DNA from: Gardnerella vaginalis 1500E
GTDB lineage: Bacteria; Actinomycetota; Actinomycetes; Actinomycetales; Bifidobacteriaceae
NCBI RefSeq assembly: GCF_000263595.1
Contig: NZ_ADES01000014.1
Location: 1 to 64,000, forward strand
Direction of reading: 5' to 3'
DNA length: 64,000 nt
The notes under the pieces are model-generated. The model saw only the letters and a list, made by a program, of their open reading frames with translations, ran no database searches and was not told where the DNA came from. Of this stretch, positions 54,458 to 62,637 are shown piece by piece; the first letter of the stretch is position 1, and each line of letters starts with the position of its first letter. A program made the translations under genes and the position numbers.

Positions 54458-55378
54458 TTAAAGCCTATAGCCGCGCAAGAGTATTTCTGATACCACTTCG
54501 CGGCTTGTTGTTTCTTCGCCCAAACGATTCGGCTTGCCTGATCCATGCCAATCCGATCCGCCTGTTACAAGCAAATCGCACTTTTGCGCCAAATCAAGCA
54601 AACGCTGACGCTGATCTTTAGAATTTCCGCGATGATACACTTCCAAACCGTCAAGACCGGCTTTTGCAAACGATATAATCTGATCGTCTGAAAGAAGCAC
54701 ACGATTACGCGCAGGATCCGCCGGATGCGCAATCACAACAACTCCCCCAGCATTCTTAACCGCATCAATAACCTCACGCACATTCGGCGAAGACGTTGGA
54801 ATATAGTACTTGCTTTGCGGAGAAACAGGGCCAGCAAAAGCTTCGGAGCGCGTGCGAAAAACGCCGGCTTTAACCAAAGCATCCGCAATATGCGGTCTGC
54901 CTATTGTGGTCAAATCACCGAGCTTAGCTTGAGCTAAAACATCATCCCAAGTAATTGGAAAATCTTGCGATATGCGCTCAACCATGTGCTTTGTACGCTC
55001 AAAGCGATGCTTACGAGTAAGCTCAAACATGCTTACAATCTGCTCGTTTTTAGGATTGTACTGGTATGCAAGCATGTGCACATAAACTCCAGCATCTTGA
55101 GCAGTAATTTCCGAACCAAACAACACGGGCATATTCGAAACCTTAGCCGCAGCGCGAAAATCATCCCAACCTGCAGTAGTGTCATGATCGGTAATAGCAA
55201 CTCCATGCAAACCAGCGAGCTTAGCTTGCATAATCAAATCTTCTGGAATGGCAGTGCCGTCAGAATAAACGGTGTGACAGTGCAAATCCCAGCGTTCGCG
55301 CGCAGCCAGCGTAAGATGCGTGCTACTAGCATTCGCATAATCAAATGCGTCGCATTGTTCGTTGCTATTTTCGGTCAT
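54458..55378 (-). CDS. PHP-domain phosphoesterase (TrpH/RNase AM-like)
   Basis: 306 residues. PHP metal motifs: WDLHCHTVYSDGTAIPEDLI near residue 30 (His-x-His), GVAITDHDTTAGWDDF near 58, FGSEITAQ near 80, VIAHPADPAR near 205, and LVTGGSDWHGSGKPNRLGEET near 275. These define a trinuclear metal phosphoesterase like E. coli YciV/RNase AM, which trims 5' ends of RNA. ATG at 55378 chosen; the frame is open 15 codons upstream. Confidence 0.86.
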   Translation of the reverse strand: MTENSNEQCDAFDYANASSTHLTLAARERWDLHCHTVYSDGTAIPEDLIMQAKLAGLHGVAITDHDTTAGWDDFRAAAKVSNMPVLFGSEITAQDAGVYVHMLAYQYNPKNEQIVSMFELTRKHRFERTKHMVERISQDFPITWDDVLAQAKLGDLTTIGRPHIADALVKAGVFRTRSEAFAGPVSPQSKYYIPTSSPNVREVIDAVKNAGGVVVIAHPADPARNRVLLSDDQIISFAKAGLDGLEVYHRGNSKDQRQRLLDLAQKCDLLVTGGSDWHGSGKPNRLGEETTSREVVSEILLRGYRL

Positions 55379-55497
55379 ATAATCATCGTAAACTGTGCTA
55401 TGTAAAGAGAAATAAATACGCACTCATAATCATTCGCTATTATTTGCTATTATTCCCATTGTTAATAATTCGTTATCGGTAAATTTTAGGAGCGCAA

Positions 55498-56145
55498 ATG
55501 GAGCAGACCAGCACGGCGCAAGAAGAATACGAAACAACACTGCGCGGATGGAGACACTCCTCTTTTTGGACTTACGGCGTAATGCTGTTCTTTTCCGTAG
55601 TGGCGCTTATAACATCGCTTATTCTTTCCGCAGAAACGCTTGCTTTGGCGCGCGCACCGAAAAAACTGCTCAGCTGCGACTTTAACACCGTTGTCTCCTG
55701 CTCTCGCGTTTCACAAGCTTGGCAGGCAGAAATTGTGAAATTCGGCGAATTAAGCTTCCCAAACGCATTCTTTGGAATTGCTGCAGAAAGCGTGTTCGTA
55801 ACACTTGCTGTTATTGGAATGATTCGCGTTTGCGTGCCGCGCTGGTTCGCAATCTGCACTTGGATTGGCGGATTATGCGCGCTCGCCTACTCTTACTGGC
55901 TGTTCTCACAATCTATGTTCGTGATTCACGCGTTATGCCCATGGTGCATTGTGCTCATGTTCTCCACAACAATGCAATTTATGTCGTTGACGCACGCAAG
56001 CGTAAGCTCGCAAAAGCTACTTGTTAAGCGTTTTACGTGGGTTGAAAGCTACTACCGTTTGCGATACGACCTACTAGTTGACGTGCTGTGGATTGCGGCA
56101 TTAGTTACGCTGATTTTAAGCCAGTATGCAAAAGTAATTTTTTAG
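55498..56145 (+). CDS. vitamin K epoxide reductase family protein
   Basis: 215 residues, four or five membrane helices. Two cysteine pairs typical of bacterial VKOR: LLSCDFNTVVSCSRV near residue 58-68 and ALCPWCIVLM (CxxC) near 145. It would reoxidise a periplasmic thiol oxidase (DsbA-like) using quinone. AGGAG precedes the ATG. It stands between the PHP gene (divergent) and murI (convergent). No DsbA gene is adjacent. Confidence 0.88.
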   Translation: MEQTSTAQEEYETTLRGWRHSSFWTYGVMLFFSVVALITSLILSAETLALARAPKKLLSCDFNTVVSCSRVSQAWQAEIVKFGELSFPNAFFGIAAESVFVTLAVIGMIRVCVPRWFAICTWIGGLCALAYSYWLFSQSMFVIHALCPWCIVLMFSTTMQFMSLTHASVSSQKLLVKRFTWVESYYRLRYDLLVDVLWIAALVTLILSQYAKVIF

Positions 56146-56171
56146 TAAAATACTAAAGCTCGAATATAAGA

Positions 56172-56945
56172 CTACTTACACAAGCTTTCTGCAAGTTGCT
56201 GCATACGCTCGCTAGTATCCGAATTAGTAAGCGTAATTGAGCCTTCCTGAGATTCACTTGCAAGCTCGCCTAAATCTTCCAGAATTTTTTGAAGATGATT
56301 GATCGTGCCTTCGTTACCGTCAACAATATTCGTGCGCGCAGGCAAAAATTCGCGGAAATAATCGCGGTAGAACACAAAATGAGTGCAGCCAAGCACAACC
56401 GAATCAATACTTTCTAAATCATACTCATCGAAATACTTGTGAAGAGCTGCAAAAACAATATTGCGATTATTAAGCTCCCCACACTCAACAATACGCACTA
56501 AATCAGGGCAAGCTTGAGAAAAAATCGTATGATTTTTAGAAAAACGCTGCAGCAAATCCGCGAACTTGTGCTCGCGCAAAGTAAGCTCAGTTGCGGCCAC
56601 AATTACGCGCTGAGACTCGCCTTTGCCTAAATCGCAAGCTAATTTAAGCGCCGGCTCCATACCTATGATAGGTATGCTGTAGTTCGCGCGCAAATCGTTC
56701 ACAGATGCGGAAGTGGCGGTGTTGCAAGCAATTACGATGGCTTTTACATTTAAGCTAACGAATCTCTCAACAATTTCGAAGCTTAGCTTTTTAACTTCCT
56801 CGGGAGTTTTAATGCCGTATGGAGCGTTGGCAGAGTCGCCAAAATAGATGATTCGCTCATGCGGAAGAGCAGCATGCAACTGACGAGCTACGGAAATGCC
56901 TCCAAGCCCCGAATCAAAAACGCCAATTGCTGCCGACGATGCCAT
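56172..56945 (-). CDS. murI: glutamate racemase
   Basis: 257 residues. Makes D-glutamate for peptidoglycan. [16 protein letters not shown] at the N-terminus, first catalytic Cys in [17 protein letters not shown] near 74, second in [16 protein letters not shown] near 186. AGGAGGT precedes the ATG. It is distinct from the Asp/Glu racemase of the cell-wall cluster. Confidence 0.94.
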   Translation of the reverse strand: MASSAAIGVFDSGLGGISVARQLHAALPHERIIYFGDSANAPYGIKTPEEVKKLSFEIVERFVSLNVKAIVIACNTATSASVNDLRANYSIPIIGMEPALKLACDLGKGESQRVIVAATELTLREHKFADLLQRFSKNHTIFSQACPDLVRIVECGELNNRNIVFAALHKYFDEYDLESIDSVVLGCTHFVFYRDYFREFLPARTNIVDGNEGTINHLQKILEDLGELASESQEGSITLTNSDTSERMQQLAESLCK

Positions 56946-57040
56946 AGACTACCTCCTAAAAACGCTTACTATCGTAATGGCGAGCCTCAACATATACAAG
57001 CGAATCAAAAACAAAAATACAAGCGGAGCAATAACAACAA

Positions 57041-57074
57041 AACGTGCCGAGTATGAAGAATACACCGGCACGTT
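57041..57074 (-). terminator. terminator of ileS
   Basis: AACGTGCCG (57041-57049) pairs with CGGCACGTT (57066-57074). T-rich sequence follows on both strands; it lies 32 bases past the ileS stop. Confidence 0.8.
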
Positions 57075-57105
57075 TTTGTTTAGTTAATTAGCTGTTAGTT
57101 GTGTT

Positions 57106-60100
57106 TTACGCACGCTTAAGACTTACGCTAAGCTCAGTTGCGCTAGAATCAGCCTCAACAACCTCGAAGCTCGTAGCCAAAGTTTCTTCCGCAATCAAAT
57201 CACGGAACTGATTAACTTTAGCAACGTCCACAGCTGGCACGCTCAAAGTCAAAGCGATTCGGTCAGTAACATCCAAACCGTTCTCCTTGCGCGCATCCTG
57301 AACAGCGCGAATAGCGTCACGAGCATAACCTTCAGCAAGCAAATCGTCTGTCAAAGCAGTGTCGAGCATAACGAAACCGCCAGTTGGCATTGCAGCAGAA
57401 GCGGTGTTTTGAGCCGCTTGAGCGTCAGAAGACTCAACGCGATTTACAAGCTCATACTCGCCCTCAACAAGCGCAACTTCGCCGTTTGGAGTCTGAACAA
57501 CAGGAGCACCAGACTCGTCAACATGCCAATCGCCACTCTTAGAAGACTTAATAGCAAACTGCACTTGCTTACCCAAACGAGGACCAGCCGCGCGCGCATT
57601 CACCTTAAGCTCGTGAACAATCTTCAAACCGTGAGAGCTTGCATCCTGCAAAGTGCAGAATGTAACATTCTTCACGTTAAGCTCACGCTCAAGCACCTGC
57701 TCGTAAGGCTCAACAGCAGCAGTATTTTCTGCAACAACAGTCAAGTTTGCCAACGGCTGACGCACGCGCAACTGTTCCGCCTTACGCAACGAAAGCGTAG
57801 AAGACACAACCTCGCGAACCTTATCCATAGCAGCAACCAAAGCATCGTCGTGCGCAAGAACAGCACCAAGCTCGGTGACTTCTCCGGCCTTAGGGTTCTT
57901 CTCGCCATCCGAAAGAGTCTCAGGCTCAACCAAATAAGGCCAATCAGCCAAATGCACGGATTCGCCGCCAGTAAGGCCACGCCACACAGCCTCCGCTTCC
58001 ATTGGAGCAAGAGGAGCAATCGTGCGCATGAACACTTCCAGAACAGTGTAAAGCGTGTTGAAAGCAGCTTCATCCTCATTCCAGAAGCGGTCACGGCTGC
58101 CGCGAATATACCAATTTGTAAGCACGTCAATAAAGTCGCTAACTGCAGCGCAAGCATCGCTAATCACAAACTCGTTCAAGCACTTTTCTACGCGCTCAAC
58201 AAGCAAACGCGTGCGAGCAAGCAAGTAACGATCCATATTGCAAAGACCCGCAACCTCGTCCGCGCGAAGGCGACGAGCATCGTAGCCCTTACCACCGTTT
58301 GCAGCGTTAGCATACAAAGTGAAGAAGTAGTAAGAGCTCCAAACTGGAAGCATAACCTGACGAACAGTATCCCTAATGCCGTCTGCAGTAACAATCAAAT
58401 TGCCACCGCGCAAAATTGGCGAAGACATGAGGAACCAGCGCATTGCGTCCGAACCGTACTCGTTGAAAACGCCATTAACATCTGGGTAGTTGCGCAAATG
58501 CTTACTCATCTTCTGACCGTCGGAACCAAGCACAATGCCGTGGCAAATCACGTTCTTATAAGCCGGACGGTCGAATAGAGCCGTAGCCATAATGTGAAGC
58601 GTGTAGAACCAACCGCGAGTCTGACCAATATACTCAACGATGTAATCGCATGGGAAGTGCTCTTCGAAGAATTCCTTATTTTCAAACGGATAATGGAACT
58701 GCGCGAAAGGCATAGAACCAGACTCAAACCAGCAGTCGAGAACATCCGTAATACGGTGCATTTGCGACTTTCCAGTAGGATCATCCGGATTTGGACGAGT
58801 AAGGCGATCGATATACGGGCGGTGCATATTCACATTGCCGTCGTCGTCGCGCGGATAGTCGCCAAAATCAGCCTTAAGTTCTTCCAACGAACCGTATACG
58901 TCTACGCGAGGATACTTTGGATCGTCACTCACCCACACTGGAATTGGCGAACCCCAGAAGCGGTTACGGCTAATCGACCAATCGCGAGCGTTAGAAAGCC
59001 ACTTACCAAACTGGCCGTCCTTAACGTTTCCAGGAATCCAATTAATCTCCTGATTAAGCTCAAGCAAACGCTTCTTAATCTTCGTAACAGACACAAACCA
59101 GCTAGAAACAGGCTTGTAAATAAGCGGAGTTGCGCAACGCCAGCAGTGAGGATAGCTGTGCACGTAGCTTTTTTCTTGGAATAGCAGCGCGCGCTGATCT
59201 TCCGGCATTTGAGCAAGCGGGCCGTCTCCTGCACGCAAGTTACGCAAAATAGGCAAGTTGGCGTCGAAAACGTACAAGCCTTCGTAATCTGGGCAGTCGC
59301 TTGTAAACTTGCAGCCTGCGTCGAGCACGTCAACGCTGCGAATTTCGTGCGCGTTAAGCGTGTTCATATCGTCCTCGCCGTAAGGAGCCTGGTGAACAAG
59401 GCCAGTACCTTCAGCGGTGTCAACATAATCTGCAGTGAAAATCGTAAAAGCGTTAGGACCAGGAGTGCCACCCTCTGCGAGCGCAGATTCGCTTGCAAAG
59501 TATGGGAACACTGGGTAGTAGCGCCAACCAGCCATCTGCGCACCCTTAAGTTCGCGCACGACCTCGTAGTTTTCGCCAAGTTCCTTAGTGTAGGAGCCGA
59601 GCAAAGGCTTGCCAATGTAGAACTTTTTGCCAGCAAACTTGCCTTCGGTTGGGCGAACTTCCACGTAGTCGATGTCTGCGCCGACTACGATTGCGAAGTT
59701 GGTTGGCACAGTCCAAGGAGTAGTGGTCCAGAAGACTGCGTAAGCGTCGGCTTCGTCGCGAAGCTTAACGGCCACGGAAACGGTAGTGTCCTGACGATTC
59801 TGGTAAACGTCCGCATCCATGCGAAGCTCGTGGGCGGAAAGTGGAGTCTGATCCTTCGGGCAGTACGGAAGCACGCGGTAACCCTTGTAAGCCAAGCCCT
59901 TATCGTAAAGCTGCTTAAAAGCCCACATTACGGATTCCATGTATGGAATGTTCAGCGTTTTGTAGCCGCGCTCGAAATCAACCCAGCGAGCCTGACGATG
60001 CACGTAGTTTTGCCACTCGTTCGTGTACTTCAAAACGCTGGCACGGCAAGCATCGTTGAACTTTGCTATGCCCATTTTTTCGATTTGCTCAACCGACTCG

Positions 60101-60504
60101 ATGCCGAGCTCCTTCTGCGCTTCCAACTCTGCAGGAAGACCGTGAGTATCCCAACCAAAAACGCGGTTTACTTTGCGGCCGCGCATAGTCTGATAGCGCG
60201 GAACCACGTCTTTTGCGTAGCCTGTGAGCAGGTGGCCGTAGTGAGGAAGACCGTTTGCGAATGGAGGGCCGTCGAAGAACACGAACTCGTTTTGGCTACC
60301 CTTGCCAGACGGGCGGTATTCGATTGACTTGCGGAAAGTGTTGTTTGCATCCCAGTATTGAAGAACGGATTCTTCAAGCTTTGGGAAGGAAGGATTTGGG
60401 GCAACTTGCGCGCCGGCGGCTTCTTGTGCAGATGCAGAAACACTTACCTTTGGGTATACGTTATTTGCGCACGACTTTTCGGCTGGATTAGTGGATTCGC
60501 TCAC
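57106..60504 (-). CDS. ileS: isoleucine-tRNA ligase
   Basis: 1132 residues from the chosen GTG. Class I synthetase. HIGH-type signature GLPHYGHLLTGYAKD near residue 85, editing domain (residues 200-420, TTTPWTVPTNFAIVVG), KMSKHLRNYPDVN (KMSKS equivalent, here KMSKH) near 635, and anticodon-binding C-terminal domain with an extended tail as in the long eukaryote-like form. The frame is open to a TTG at 60522, but the GTG at 60504 follows AGGAG by six bases, and that AGGAG is part of the T-box switch. The 300-base leader holds a T-box. Confidence 0.95.
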   Translation of the reverse strand: MSESTNPAEKSCANNVYPKVSVSASAQEAAGAQVAPNPSFPKLEESVLQYWDANNTFRKSIEYRPSGKGSQNEFVFFDGPPFANGLPHYGHLLTGYAKDVVPRYQTMRGRKVNRVFGWDTHGLPAELEAQKELGIESVEQIEKMGIAKFNDACRASVLKYTNEWQNYVHRQARWVDFERGYKTLNIPYMESVMWAFKQLYDKGLAYKGYRVLPYCPKDQTPLSAHELRMDADVYQNRQDTTVSVAVKLRDEADAYAVFWTTTPWTVPTNFAIVVGADIDYVEVRPTEGKFAGKKFYIGKPLLGSYTKELGENYEVVRELKGAQMAGWRYYPVFPYFASESALAEGGTPGPNAFTIFTADYVDTAEGTGLVHQAPYGEDDMNTLNAHEIRSVDVLDAGCKFTSDCPDYEGLYVFDANLPILRNLRAGDGPLAQMPEDQRALLFQEKSYVHSYPHCWRCATPLIYKPVSSWFVSVTKIKKRLLELNQEINWIPGNVKDGQFGKWLSNARDWSISRNRFWGSPIPVWVSDDPKYPRVDVYGSLEELKADFGDYPRDDDGNVNMHRPYIDRLTRPNPDDPTGKSQMHRITDVLDCWFESGSMPFAQFHYPFENKEFFEEHFPCDYIVEYIGQTRGWFYTLHIMATALFDRPAYKNVICHGIVLGSDGQKMSKHLRNYPDVNGVFNEYGSDAMRWFLMSSPILRGGNLIVTADGIRDTVRQVMLPVWSSYYFFTLYANAANGGKGYDARRLRADEVAGLCNMDRYLLARTRLLVERVEKCLNEFVISDACAAVSDFIDVLTNWYIRGSRDRFWNEDEAAFNTLYTVLEVFMRTIAPLAPMEAEAVWRGLTGGESVHLADWPYLVEPETLSDGEKNPKAGEVTELGAVLAHDDALVAAMDKVREVVSSTLSLRKAEQLRVRQPLANLTVVAENTAAVEPYEQVLERELNVKNVTFCTLQDASSHGLKIVHELKVNARAAGPRLGKQVQFAIKSSKSGDWHVDESGAPVVQTPNGEVALVEGEYELVNRVESSDAQAAQNTASAAMPTGGFVMLDTALTDDLLAEGYARDAIRAVQDARKENGLDVTDRIALTLSVPAVDVAKVNQFRDLIAEETLATSFEVVEADSSATELSVSLKRA

Positions 60505-60510
60505 TGTGCT

Positions 60511-60785
60511 CTCCTCGCTCAACAGGGTGAATATTTCCCTGCGAGGACGACAGTTACTGCCGCGGTACCACCTCGCTTGCTATAAGACGATTACGTAACG
60601 AAAGTTACGTAGGTTACGTGCGTAACGCAAGTGCGTAGTGCAAATACGAAACGTAATCGAACTATTCTTATAGCCTCTCGTGTTTGGCTGTGCGGGCCAA
60701 CCCCGTCGGTTCTAATAAGCGAGAACCTTACGAATCCTCGCCGTTCTTCCGAAAACTCCCCGCCGATAACGGATCATCGCTTAAG
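60511..60785 (-). promoter_or_regulatory. T-box riboswitch of ileS, translational type
   Basis: On the minus strand the conserved T-box sequence AGGTGGTACCGCGG lies at 60560-60573. Stem I is short: GATCC (60771-60775) pairs with GGATT (60733-60737), with the Ile codon ATC exposed at 60765-60767. CCTCGC (60541-60546) can pair either with GCGAGG (60571-60576), forming the antisequestrator, or with GCGAGG (60513-60518), which overlaps the ribosome-binding site. Binding of uncharged tRNA-Ile should therefore free the site and turn translation on. A long CGATTACGT hairpin (60585-60665) is inserted between. No intrinsic terminator is visible. Confidence 0.9.
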
Positions 60786-60858
60786 TTAGAAATAATCTAA
60801 CACTATCCCCTAACATTAGGAATAATTTCGCGACTCGCGAATAATTTTCATGACATAT

Positions 60859-61932
60859 TCATGACATATTATCCAAAAATGCTTTAGCTTCCTTAGCATT
60901 GCTAAAAACAATACCGTCTTCAGAAATTTTGCCATTCATAATTTGATTAGCGTGATTCATAGACTTAAGCGTTGCTTCATTCGGAACAGGCAAGTTACTA
61001 TTCTCTTTAATTTTATTTTTCCAATCATAAAATTCATAAATACTAGACATTCCAATGCATTCAATAACATTTTTAGAGCAATTTGGCACTTCAACACAAA
61101 GCGCACTTAATAATTTCTCAATCTTCTCTAAAAACTCTAGATAATAGCTAGTTTCTAATAATATGTCGAAATCTTTAATAAGTTGAAAGACTGTTGCATT
61201 ATCACTATGCGGTCTAGCACAATACAAACGTTCATCGTGCGCACAAATATTTCTGAACTCTTTAATTCTTCTATAAGTAGAATCAATTTTTATTGACGTA
61301 ATATCTTTTTGAGAACAGTGTGAAGAATTATAAAGTTCAGTATATTTTTTAGCAACCAAACCTCTCACGCATTTAGTTTGAGCTTTGTAAAACCAGAACA
61401 TCTGTCCGAAAGTCAAATCATTAGATAAAACCCATAATGGAACTTGCCCATCGTGATTATTGATACAATGTCGTATGTATTCTTTTCCTATATTTAATTT
61501 TTGATTATTTGACTTATTATTTTCTATAATTCGATTAAATGCTTTAATTAAACCACGTGATTCCTTTGGGTCTTCATAGTTATTTTCATTAAGGTAAGCA
61601 TTAACTTCATTACCGTGCATTTGGCTAAAGCAATATGAACATGATGACCTTAACAATGCTTCTGCTCTAGTTGTAGCCGCAAAGATAATACTGCGAAGTT
61701 CACGATCAAATTTAAAAAGATAATAAATTTGTTCAAACTTTGTTCCTTGAACATATTTATTCGAATTGTTTGATTCGAGAAATGGATTTTTATATCCATT
61801 TACAACGCTATAGTAACCTTCTCTTTCAAGTATTTCCATAGCTTTAAACTCATCAGGAAACACTACTCCTCTAGACTTAAGCAATTCTATTTGTTGCCTG
61901 ATAGTAGTAAAAGGTTTATAAATCACCATCAT
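60859..61932 (-). CDS. Abi-family (Abi_2) HEPN protein, putative phage-defence toxin
   Basis: 357 residues from the chosen ATG. The N-terminus YKPFTTIRQQIELLKSRGVVFPDE ... LEREGYYSVVNGYKNPF is typical of the Abi_2/AbiD/AbiF family. The HEPN ribonuclease motif R-x4-H is KEFRNICAHDERLY (Arg227 and His232). The gene is visibly AT-richer than its neighbours and probably acquired. The frame runs 25 codons further upstream, but that part covers a 15-bp hairpin; the ATG at 61932 (or 61929, or GTG 61926) is preferred. A strong promoter and a structured leader precede it. Lies between the ileS T-box and tRNA-Arg. Confidence 0.85.
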   Translation of the reverse strand: MMVIYKPFTTIRQQIELLKSRGVVFPDEFKAMEILEREGYYSVVNGYKNPFLESNNSNKYVQGTKFEQIYYLFKFDRELRSIIFAATTRAEALLRSSCSYCFSQMHGNEVNAYLNENNYEDPKESRGLIKAFNRIIENNKSNNQKLNIGKEYIRHCINNHDGQVPLWVLSNDLTFGQMFWFYKAQTKCVRGLVAKKYTELYNSSHCSQKDITSIKIDSTYRRIKEFRNICAHDERLYCARPHSDNATVFQLIKDFDILLETSYYLEFLEKIEKLLSALCVEVPNCSKNVIECIGMSSIYEFYDWKNKIKENSNLPVPNEATLKSMNHANQIMNGKISEDGIVFSNAKEAKAFLDNMS

Positions 61933-61961
61933 CCCCAACAATCCCCCCACTATTAGATGCA

Positions 61962-62024
61962 CAAAGAGCCAATCAATCGCTTGATTGGCTCTTTGCGAAC
62001 CAGACACTGCCTGGCTTCACCACT
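61962..62024 (-). ncRNA. putative structured RNA upstream of the Abi gene
   Basis: Transcribed leftward from a consensus promoter. Two stem-loops: AGCCAG (complement of 62011-62016) with CTGGTT (complement of 61998-62003), then a perfect 15-bp stem at 61962-61976 and 61981-61995 closed by GCGA, a GNRA tetraloop on the minus strand. No terminator T-run is present after the stem, so it may be the 5' leader of the Abi mRNA or be processed. AbiF-type proteins elsewhere are reported to be neutralised by adjacent RNAs; that this RNA does so is inference. Confidence 0.5.
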
Positions 62025-62029
62025 GCTTA

Positions 62030-62058
62030 ATTATACAAAAGAAACTAATGCTTGTCAA
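62030..62058 (-). promoter_or_regulatory. perfect sigma-A promoter for the Abi locus
   Basis: On the minus strand TTGACA (complement of 62053-62058) and TATAAT (complement of 62030-62035) are exactly 17 bases apart. Transcription should start near 62024. Confidence 0.85.
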
Positions 62059-62133
62059 CAAAAATAAGCAAACTATATACAGCACACAACACCGTTGCAC
62101 AAATATAAACTGCACAACGTCCACACATAAAAG

Positions 62134-62206
62134 TGCCCCGGATCAGAATCGAACTGACGACACCCACTTTAGGAGAGTGGTGCTCTATCCACTGAGCTAC
62201 CGAGGC
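62134..62206 (-). tRNA. tRNA-Arg (anticodon CCT)
   Basis: 73-base cloverleaf on the minus strand. Acceptor GCCTCGG pairs with CCGGGGC, D-arm AGCTCAGTGGATAGAGC, anticodon stem-loop CCACT-CTCCTAA-AGTGG with CCT, T-arm TCAGTTCGATTCTGA. CCA is not encoded. Confidence 0.94.
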
Positions 62207-62250
62207 AACAAATGGCAATTATACACTATGGCGTGTCACTGCGTCGAGCT

Positions 62251-62592
62251 CTAATCCTCAAGATTCGACTGCGTGCCAGCCGTAGCTGCCGTCGCTGACT
62301 GCTCCGCCTGCGCCGCATCCAACTTGGCGCGAACAGTGGCAAGCAAACCCTGCGCGCGCTTTGCCAACGCCTCACCAATCTCCCACTGACGCATGGACTG
62401 GTCGAGCGTCAAACCGCCAGCCTCCAACGCCTGAACCGCCTGAACCAGCTTTTCGCGAGCCTCTTCGTACGGCATCGCCTCAATCGCAGCACGCTCTTCT
62501 TTCGTAAGAGTGCTTGCAAATTGCGCGCTTTCTGCACTATTCGCACTATTTGCCGCTGATTCTTCCGCTTTTTTCGTTACTTTCTCGCTCAT
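62251..62592 (-). CDS. xseB: exodeoxyribonuclease VII small subunit
   Basis: 113 residues. Core AMPYEEAREKLVQAVQALEAGGLTLDQSMRQWEIGEALAKRAQGLLATVRAKLDAAQ (residues 39-94) is the XseB helical hairpin that assembles around XseA. AAAGGTTAGAT precedes the ATG. An Ala-rich N-terminus and a disordered C-terminus are extra. It follows xseA after 45 bases, as usual. Confidence 0.92.
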   Translation of the reverse strand: MSEKVTKKAEESAANSANSAESAQFASTLTKEERAAIEAMPYEEAREKLVQAVQALEAGGLTLDQSMRQWEIGEALAKRAQGLLATVRAKLDAAQAEQSATAATAGTQSNLED

Positions 62593-62637
62593 ATCTAACC
62601 TTTCGCTATATCTAAAATATTTAAAATATCTAAAAAT

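Noticed and set aside
57409..60327. Open frames of 389 and 372 residues on the plus strand opposite ileS
   Set aside because: They are shadows of ileS: basic, low-complexity translations without start signals.
60859..62206. Genomic island integrated at tRNA-Arg
   Set aside because: I found no duplicate of the tRNA 3' end near the far side of the Abi gene and no integrase, so acquisition is possible but tRNA-targeted integration is not supported.
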